Assembly (NCBI GenBank): GCA_020726505.1
Contig: JAHLEZ010000003.1
Span: forward strand, 1,922,001-1,986,000
Source: Leptodontidium sp. MPI-SDFR-AT-0119
Lineage: Eukaryota; Ascomycota; Leotiomycetes; Helotiales; Leptodontidiaceae
Length of the DNA stretch: 64,000 nucleotides
Direction of reading: 5' to 3'
Positions 57,073-64,000 of this stretch are shown one piece after another. The notes below the pieces were generated by a model that was not told the DNA's origin, did not search any database, and saw only the letters and a list, made by a program, of their open reading frames with translations. The first letter of the stretch is position 1; every line of letters starts with the position of its first letter. The position numbers were made by a program, and so were the translations under genes.

Positions 57073-58028
57073 TCAGATTCTCCAAAACCTCTTACTCTTC
57101 ATCACTGGCGCCGCAACTGTGAAGTCAACACACGATTCGTAAGTCTGTCTCGCACCAGTTCCATACCACCACCACTGAATAACCTAAAAAATATCAGCAC
57201 CTTCCCAATCTTTCAAAAATCGCGATCTCGAAGCGAACCCAGTCCAGAAAATTGGATTGAAATAAATTAAAATGAGGGGGAAACATACACAATCCCCAGC
57301 AGTAGCACACTTCGATCCCAAATCCTTCGGGATGGTGAACGAGAATTTCGTCTCATCAAGGACAGTCGCTTTCTTCTCATCCGCATACTTAGCCCAATAA
57401 ACAAGATTCGGAGAGATGATCTTGTTGGTCTTGGTATCGACAATGCTAACATTTGCAGATCCGAAATGTTTGATTCTGTTCACGCATCATAATAAGTTAG
57501 TCTGGTATCCATCTCCTGATCTTTTTTTCATCCTTGTGTCTTTTCCAATTTCTTCGTGACTCCGATCCCGAATCGGACATAGAGATGGAATGGAAACACA
57601 TACCTCAACCAGACCTCCATATCTACTTTCTCTCCAGGCTTGTATGCAACAACATGGTCCTTATTATCCGCATATTGTAAGCCCCGGCATAGCCAGAGGT
57701 TGCATTGATCAGCGTGGTATTTTGGGTCTTTGGCGCCGGCTTCGGGAAGGTCTTCGACGTGGGATGTGTTGTCGCCTTTGATGTTGTTGATTACATTAGG
57801 TCCGCATGCTGCGAGGGAAGCGGCCTTTCTTCATGTTAGTTTAAGAAAACTCGAGAATGAGAATGAGGATGAGAATGGAAGGGGGATATGAATCGGAGCG
57901 CCGAGGAGAAAAGAGCGGGAGAAACTAACACCAGGCGTTCTCGGCCAAGGCTTCGTGATAATTCCATGGCTAGCCACCGCTCCCATAAGCATTGAAAACG
58001 CTGAAATATGAGTCAGAGAAGACAACAT
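57073..58028 (-). CDS. LPMO-like secreted protein 2 (N-terminal His)
   Basis: Exons 58028-57930, 57824-57604, 57475-57289 and 57183-57073 join to 205 residues. The 20-residue signal peptide (ending MLMGAVAS) exposes HGIITKPWPRTPG. The domain goes on with AASLAACGPNVI, CNLWLCRGLQYAD, IKHFGSANVSIVDTKTN, then VIQWWWYGTGARQTYESCVDF, and ends with a short basic tail, unlike the first paralogue at 45485-46168 with its long Ser/Ala tail. The mature His and the His of KHFG could form a copper-binding histidine brace, as in lytic polysaccharide monooxygenases. Substrate (chitin, glucan, or none) is unknown. Three introns of 105, 128 and 105 nt are longer than usual here. Confidence 0.85.
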
Positions 58029-58757
58029 TGTCGATTCAGTCTTTACGGTCGCTTCGGAGAGACCTCAGAATACAGAGCAAGAATGAGGGGATTTCCGTCC
58101 CTTTTCACCTCGGCGTGGGTATGTATGCGGGGCGGTACTACATTTCTGGTGAATGGGTAGATTTATAATGGTCAGTTTGTGAGGAGTAAGTATATGTTCA
58201 TCAGGCTGTTTGTCAGGCTGTGTGGGAGAAAGTAGCGATTTGACCGAGCGAGAGAATCCGAGGCGAGGTTTAGCCCCGGCAAGTACGGCACTACCATGCT
58301 AGATTAATTCTGATTCAGGGTTTATAGAATTAAGAGCTGCGTTGAAAGTGTTCTCGAACCTTGTTCCGCAGCCACTCGGCTACAGTTCTGATATAGCGCC
58401 CGGTCCTTCCTTCCCCGCGAATAGAACTACCCTAGAACTACCCTAGACGAGTAATATAAACATTAGATGACGTTGCAATTGACAAATCATCGTGTAAGTA
58501 GAAGTCTATCAGATCACCAGACGGCTGGGTCATTGCGGTATATAGAGGTGTATTTAGCCTAGCTTCACAAAGCGGAATATCCAGATTGAGCCGCGATATT
58601 GGCGTTTCATGGTGTACGTAGATCTGATCTGGCTCCCATTTATACTATTTGCCAATCAAGCGTCCACTCTCCAATCAAGATTCTTCGATTATTTATTGCA
58701 CGTCTTTTCTTGCGGCTGTTTTTGTCTTGCCCGCCATCAACCAGGAATCATCCTCAG
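58029..58757. other. Intergenic region
   Basis: 729 bp, nothing supported. Confidence 0.45.
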
Positions 58758-60696
58758 CTAAGCCTCATGATGAGTAACCTCATAACTCGCATTTTTCTGA
58801 TCAATACCCATCTCACTACCTTCCTCTCCACTATCAGTGTCTGTAGCATACAATCCCAATCGTCGTCTGATGTTAGCCATGCGTGCCATGTCGTCAACGC
58901 CTTGATTGCCACCAAAGATCTTGTCCATCTCTTCGATTCTCAAGCCTTTGGTTTCGGGAACGCAAAAGTAGACCCAGACGCCGAGAATAATACAAAAGGC
59001 CATGAAGAAGTAGAAAGCGCCGAATGTGATTGCCTTGAGCATGCGAGGTGTGATGAGCGCGACGATGAAGTTTGTCAGCCAGTTCGTGGAGATTGAGACA
59101 CCCACGGCTTTAGATCGCACGCCGGGTGGGAAGATCTCGGATGGCATGATCCAGTTGACGCAGCCTAGAACGATTAGTTGATGCAAAGAAAAAATGGCCA
59201 AGGGAAGATTTACCAATCGAGAATGCGAAGTTAGCAATAAAATACCAGACGAAAACAGCAGCACCCCATCCGGCAGCGTGATGTTGAGCCCATGAGTCTT
59301 CGTAAACGGCGTATAGAGTACCGACAATTAAGTGCCCAATAGTCATGTTGACTGCACCAATGATCAAAACCTTGCGGCGACCCCATCGGTCCAGGAACAT
59401 GATCGCAGGAATCGTAGAGAAGAAATTGATGACACCAACGACCCCAGTGGCAAGAAGATCGACCGAGTTGCCAGTGAGACCAATAGCAGTGAAGATCTGA
59501 GGAGCATAGTAGATGATTGCGTTTATACCGGTGAACTGTTGGATAATCTGTAGAAGACAGGCGATGATAAGACGCCTGTTAAGATGGGGGACGACGAACA
59601 GTTCTTGGTATTGCTTGAGCGAGAGAGTAAAGCGTGATGGGATGCCTGGAAATCTAGCTGCCACACTCTCGTTGTCAAAGATGCAAGCTGCTTTGATGTC
59701 GAGAAACTCGATTGTAAGTCTGGGATCGTTTGGATCGACGCGGCGGAGGCGGAGGAGAGTAGCGCGGACTTCTTCTTCGCGGCCTGATCAAGTAAGTCGG
59801 TGGAAATTCGACTAGCTACAGTTGGATTTTCACACCTTTGCTCATCAGCCAACGTGGGCTGTACGGGAGGAAAAACGTTCCAGCTCCCAGAATGAGGGAT
59901 GGAAGACATTGCAGAGCAAGAGGGAATCTCCACGCTGCCTCACTTTGTCCATCACCGGTTCCTCCAATGTGTTGTGTTCCGTAGTCAAGCCAGAAAGCAA
60001 TCATGATACCAACGGTAATACCAAGCTGCTGGAGAGCAATCAAACTCCCTCGGATATTCGGTGGTGCAAGTTCTCCTAGGTAGAGTGGTACAACCATAGA
60101 AAGCTGACCGATGGCAAGACCAGCAATGAATCTGCCAACGAAAACCATGGGCACGTTAACAGCAGCTGCTTGGATGGTCGAGCCGATGAGGAAGATGACG
60201 TTGGCGAGGAGAAGATCCCATCGTCGAGAGATCTTGTCTGCGATGGGCCCGTTGACGAAAGCTCCAAACATGGCACCCAGAGTTAGAACCGCCACCATCC
60301 ATCCTTGTAGCGTGGGGTCGTGTGCGAGCGAGGGGAAGTTTTTCGCCTGTTTTTATAGATCAGTCGTCTCTTCGAAACTTGAAGTAGTTGAGAAGAATGA
60401 GAGTGAAGGCTTTCATACGAAGTTGCTCATCACAAGCACACCACTGATGACACCTTGATCATAACTAAAACGATATCAGCTCGACTCGAGTCATTATTCT
60501 TGTTTCTCTTACCCAAACAACACTCCACCGATACTGGCAAAGCACGAAATGAAGAAGATATAAGGCTCCTTCACCAGCCCCTTGTAGCCTGTTGGAAGTC
60601 AATAAAGGTTTCTCGTCGATGCAAGAGAAGAGTAATACCTGCTGGTCCATAGGAAAGTTCGACATCACTAGTGATAGCAACTCCTCCAGCAACCAT
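58758..60696 (-). CDS. MFS sugar/polyol transporter
   Basis: Exons 60696-60639, 60588-60513, 60464-60419, 60346-59836, 59783-59214 and 59164-58758 join to 555 residues with 12 predicted membrane segments. Sugar-porter motifs are present in order: FGYDQGVISG in helix 1, ADKISRRWDLL in the first cytoplasmic loop, FVGRFIAGLAIGQ, PLYLGELAPPNIRGS, PYSPRWLMSKGR, QIIQQFTGINAIIYYAPQIF and, near the C-terminus, VPETKGLRIEEMD. It moves a sugar, polyol or quinate-like compound with protons through the plasma membrane. It is divergent from a polyol dehydrogenase gene (61397), which suggests a polyol substrate; that is inference from context. Five introns of 46-72 nt. Confidence 0.93.
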
Positions 60697-61396
60697 CGTG
60701 ACGACTGTTTGTTTGCAATGGATCGGGATGAAGAATAATGATATTCAGACAGTCTGAAAGAGCTGTCAAGAAACTGCGACGATTTGAGGGCAGGCAAATC
60801 GACCGACTTCACTCTGCGAGAGTAGAGAAAAGAAAGATCTTCATGCCCGAGACACCTCAGTATTATATAGTTGCATCGACACCCAAGTCTTGGCAGATGA
60901 GGAAGAGAGTTCATACCCCAGACTCCCCACAGTCGCTTGGCTCCCACAAATCCCCATGGCCTGACAGGCGAGCCAGTTCCCTGGATTCCCTGGCATCGGT
61001 CCACTGTGCGCCGACACTAGAATTTGCTTGGGACGCGCACATAGAGAGCAGCTTCATCAGTGGAGGCGGGCAACTATCCATGCTATGAGTTCTGTCGGAG
61101 CAGTGTGCTCCTTTATCACATGGCCAAGAAACGTGATCGGATTTCCCCCACTCTTCAACAACATCGGGGCACTGTGCTCCTTCAGACCCCGCGTCTGGGC
61201 AACGGCGCAACAAGACGGCTTGTGACAGTATAGGGCCCAGAAAAAATATCTAGAGACGGCGAACAGTGATCCGAAAGAACAGTAGACATATATATCAGCT
61301 TGGGATAGAAGAGATGGAGGCAATCCAAGCAAATTCCCATCTTTTCCACCCCTCATACCCAGAACACGACTCCGAATATCCAACAAATCACACAAA
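60697..61396. promoter_or_regulatory. Shared divergent promoter, transporter and dehydrogenase
   Basis: 700 bp between two outward-facing start codons. It must hold both promoters and is the obvious target for the regulator at the window end. No binding site (for example CGG triplet pairs) was established. Confidence 0.45.
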
Positions 61397-62659
61397 ATGC
61401 CCGCTACAAACGGAACTACCAATGGCAAAGCGCCAGTCCCTGAATTCGTTGTTCCAAAAGAGATGAAAGCCATTCGTTACAACAAAATTAAGGATTTCTC
61501 GCTTGTGACCATGCCAGTACCAGAGCCAAAGGGGCACGAGATTCTCATCAAAGGTACAGCTTCCCGTCCTGGACGGAGTCTCATAATGACTTTTGCGCAG
61601 TCAAGTCTTGCGGAATCTGTGGAACTGATCTCCATATTCATAATGGAGATTTCGACTCAGCAATGCCTGTTGTAACTGGACACGAGACAAGCGGCATTGT
61701 TGTGAAGATTGGAGAGAATGTGAAGGGGTTCAAGCTCGGCGACAAAGTGACGGCAGACAACTCGGAGCTTTGCGGACACTGCCATTTCTGCAGACAAGGA
61801 AAGCTGCTGTACTGTGAGAACTTCCTGGCGCATGGGGTTCATCGTAAGTACCCCATAATTGCACCCACACCTGTGGAAGTGGGATTCATGTGCCGTTGCT
61901 AATTGGTCTGTGACAGTTGATGGAGGATTCGCCGAGTACTGCGCATACCCCGCTGAGAAGCTGTTCCACTTCGAGAATCTTTCCTGGGAGGAGGCATCCC
62001 TATTCGAGGCCGCGTCGTGCGCCGTTCACGGGATGGACAGAATCAGACCAGAAGTCGGATCCAGCATCCTCCTCATTGGCTCTGGACCCACTGGTCTCTG
62101 CTTGGCTCAGCTGCTGAAAGCAAACGGAGGAGCACACATGGTACTGGCATCCAATGCTGGCCCAAAGATGGATTTGGCGAAGAAGTTGAATTGTGCAGAT
62201 GAGTACATCGAGCTAAGCAGAACAGATCCTTCCAAGCAATGGGAGGCTTTGAAGGCGAAATACCCATATGGATTTGACGTCGTTGTGGAGGCATCCGGAT
62301 CGCACGCCATGTTAGAGAAGGCCATTGATTACTGCACCAGAGGTGGAAAGCTGATCTACTATGGAGTGTATGAGAAGGAGGCTCTCATCAAGGTATCGCC
62401 AAGTAGAGTTTTCTCAGACGAGATCACCATGATTGGGTAAGTTTGGCTCCCAGAGTGCCAGATCAAGTTTACTTGCTAACATGACTGCAGGTCTTTCTCC
62501 GAGATGTGGTGTTTGCCCCGCGCTGTCCACTACCTCGAGACTCGGAAAGTCGATGTCCGTGGAATTGTGACGGTCACGTACAAGCTGAAAGATTTTGGAA
62601 AGGCGTTGGATGCCATTCGCAACAAGACTTGCATCAAAGCAGCGATTACTTTCGATTAG
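61397..62659 (+). CDS. Zinc polyol dehydrogenase, D-arabinitol dehydrogenase-like
   Basis: Exons 61397-61553, 61601-61843, 61917-62436 and 62491-62659 join to 362 residues. It is a medium-chain zinc dehydrogenase: the catalytic zinc site has CGICGTDLHIHNG and GHETSG; the structural zinc loop is CGHCHFCRQGKLLYC; the coenzyme fold has LLIGSGPTGLCLAQLL. The signatures DNSELCGHCHFCRQGKLLYC and ENFLAHGVH-DGGFAEYC resemble fungal D-arabinitol (NADP+) dehydrogenases, and less closely sorbitol/xylitol dehydrogenases. It would oxidise a sugar alcohol to a ketose in the cytosol. The neighbouring transporter and regulator support a catabolic cluster. Introns are 47, 73 and 54 nt. Confidence 0.92.
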
Positions 62660-62737
62660 ATATATAGACGTAATTGATAACGTTTGATGTCTTGGTTACT
62701 CTCGAGGCCAGTCCCACCGTTATGGTGATCAATAACA

Positions 62738-64000
62738 TCAGGAATTTTCGTGCCAATTCAGGGACATGTCGAAATCTTCCAGATTGTAAAAGTCGCCAGG
62801 AATGTAGTCAAAGTTCTCCTGCTCTTGAGTGCTAGGGAATCCGTAAACTCCATCGAATAAATTGTTCATGGGCGGTCCGTCTAGAAAGAATTGCAATGCA
62901 GGATCCGCAGCATATGCTTGATGCGTCGTATAATCCATTTGAGCTGACGGCAAATTGAAGTCTCCGAGGTCTGGAAGTGAAGAGGGAAGCGGATCTGGAT
63001 CCTGTGAGTTTGCCCGGGTACAATTATTGGTTGCAGCAAGAGAAAGATGGTGGCTGTGTATTCGATCGAGAACAGCTATACATCTGAGTGCAGCAGGATT
63101 TGTTATCCCAAGTTGTGAGAAGCATGCGCGGGCTTGGTCAATAGAGTCTCGCCATATACTGGCTTGGACGTCTTCTGGCGACTGCAAGAGTGCATAGTCG
63201 ATGACCAGGACGGCCTGGAAGAGGAAATATGTTGCATACCAACTGAGCCCTTGGTGAAGTCGATCATTGGCACCAGAGAAAGAGCAGATGGCGTGCACAG
63301 ACTCGGTCGCCACCAGGATACAATTTTGTGTGGCAGTCTCACTTCTCGAGCGAAGCTTGTTGGACCTTTGACCTCCCCGCCAGAGCATCATTCGAAGATT
63401 TTGCTCTTTCCAGAAAATCACTGCACGCGGTCCGTGGAACCAGGTAGAGACTTCCGCATCAACGAAATAGGCCGGTAAGCTGGATCTCCACACCCGGAGC
63501 TCGTCTTCAAATTTGTAGGCAAGATCTTCGCTGATGATCGCGTTGCTGATATGTGCTGCAAGAAATTCGTTGTAGATCTTGTTCGCGATAATTGATAGTT
63601 GTGCTTGTGCGATCATCGCAGAGCAAGCTGTGGGGTAGTCAACAGGTGGTTCCAGGGCCATGCCAAGCTCGTCGGATGTGAGATGCTACCAATGTCATCA
63701 ATAGGATGTCAAAATTTAACAGGATGATAGATACTTACTGAATCTTCAAAGTTCTGTGGTAACTTGACATCAATGAATGCGTCAGACGCCGTGGTGGGAC
63801 GTCCCATCGTTATACTAAAACCAGAGTCGACCATGTACAATACCCACCAAACTCTTCGCCTGATTTCTTTGCTAAGTGTGTTGTGTTCACCATCGTTGGT
63901 GGATATCTCGCGATGAAGTCCAAGACCTAAAGCCATCCTGAAAGCGATTCCGATCATATTGTAGCCAGTGTTAGGACGATCTCGTTTCTGAAGATAATTT
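62738..64000 (-). CDS. Fungal transcription factor domain protein (partial)
   Basis: The C-terminal part of a gene that runs off the right edge. Two exons are visible: 64000-63739 and 63685-62738, joined over a 53-nt intron. The fungal_trans regulatory domain is clear: NTGYNMIGIAFRMALGLGLH, then RRVWWVLYMVDSGFSITMGRP. The rest is helical and ends in an acidic, aromatic region (FDYIPGDFYNLEDFDMSL) that could be an activation domain. The DNA-binding part, probably Zn2Cys6, would lie beyond 64000. It converges on the dehydrogenase gene 78 bp away, so it is a plausible regulator of the transporter-dehydrogenase pair. Confidence 0.88.

Noticed and set aside
58360..58395. tRNA-like A-box (TAGCCGAGTGG) and B-box-like (GGTTCGAGAAC) pair on the minus strand
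   Set aside because: The two boxes are only about 14 nt apart, with no acceptor stem or anticodon arm; at most a tRNA-derived fragment.

Overview
The window is nuclear DNA of a filamentous ascomycete (Pezizomycotina). Short GT-AG introns of about 40-60 nt interrupt most genes. The gene content is fungal: a HET-domain gene, F-box/LRR genes, a CBM1 protein, a ferric reductase, a GAL4-type regulator, and fungal TAF5, MED11 and Vps5. The style of the genes would suit Leotiomycetes, but nothing here proves the class. Exon joins given below were worked out by hand from splice signals and reading-frame continuity; each joined CDS divides by three.

Layout. 1-10.2 kb: a SulP sulfate permease, a small secreted Cys-containing protein, and two orphan coiled-coil genes that look like paralogues. 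12.1-14.4 kb: a ferric reductase. 15-29 kb: an accessory, decaying zone holding a broken HET-domain gene with a 227-bp insertion, a coiled-coil pseudogene, a CCHC zinc-knuckle gene interrupted by a stop and its intact relative, a GNAT acetyltransferase, a truncated F-box gene, a decayed F-box gene, and a frameshifted small Cys/His-rich ORF. 29.7-36.8 kb: a conserved housekeeping block with MED11 and TAF5 in divergent orientation, VPS5, and mitochondrial ribosomal protein bL31m. 36.9-40.1 kb: a complete 3.18-kb Tc1-type transposon with 65-bp terminal inverted repeats, a DD34E transposase and a second, convergent ORF of unknown function.

40.2-64 kb: a flavin-reductase-like protein, a broken J-domain-like gene, two LPMO-like secreted proteins flanking an Asn-Ser-Thr-rich CBM1 protein and other genes, a P450, an amino acid/GABA permease, a small orphan, and a right-hand group of an MFS sugar/polyol transporter, a zinc polyol dehydrogenase of the D-arabinitol dehydrogenase type, and a fungal transcription factor cut by the window end. 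The last three look like a polyol- or sugar-utilisation cluster: transporter and dehydrogenase are divergent over a 700-bp shared promoter, and the regulator converges on the dehydrogenase.

The least explained items are (i) the transposon's accessory ORF and its matched subterminal repeats, (ii) the two orphan coiled-coil genes that share an ungapped N-terminal motif and an intron at the same place and phase, and (iii) the many single-base lesions confined to accessory genes while the long conserved genes are intact.
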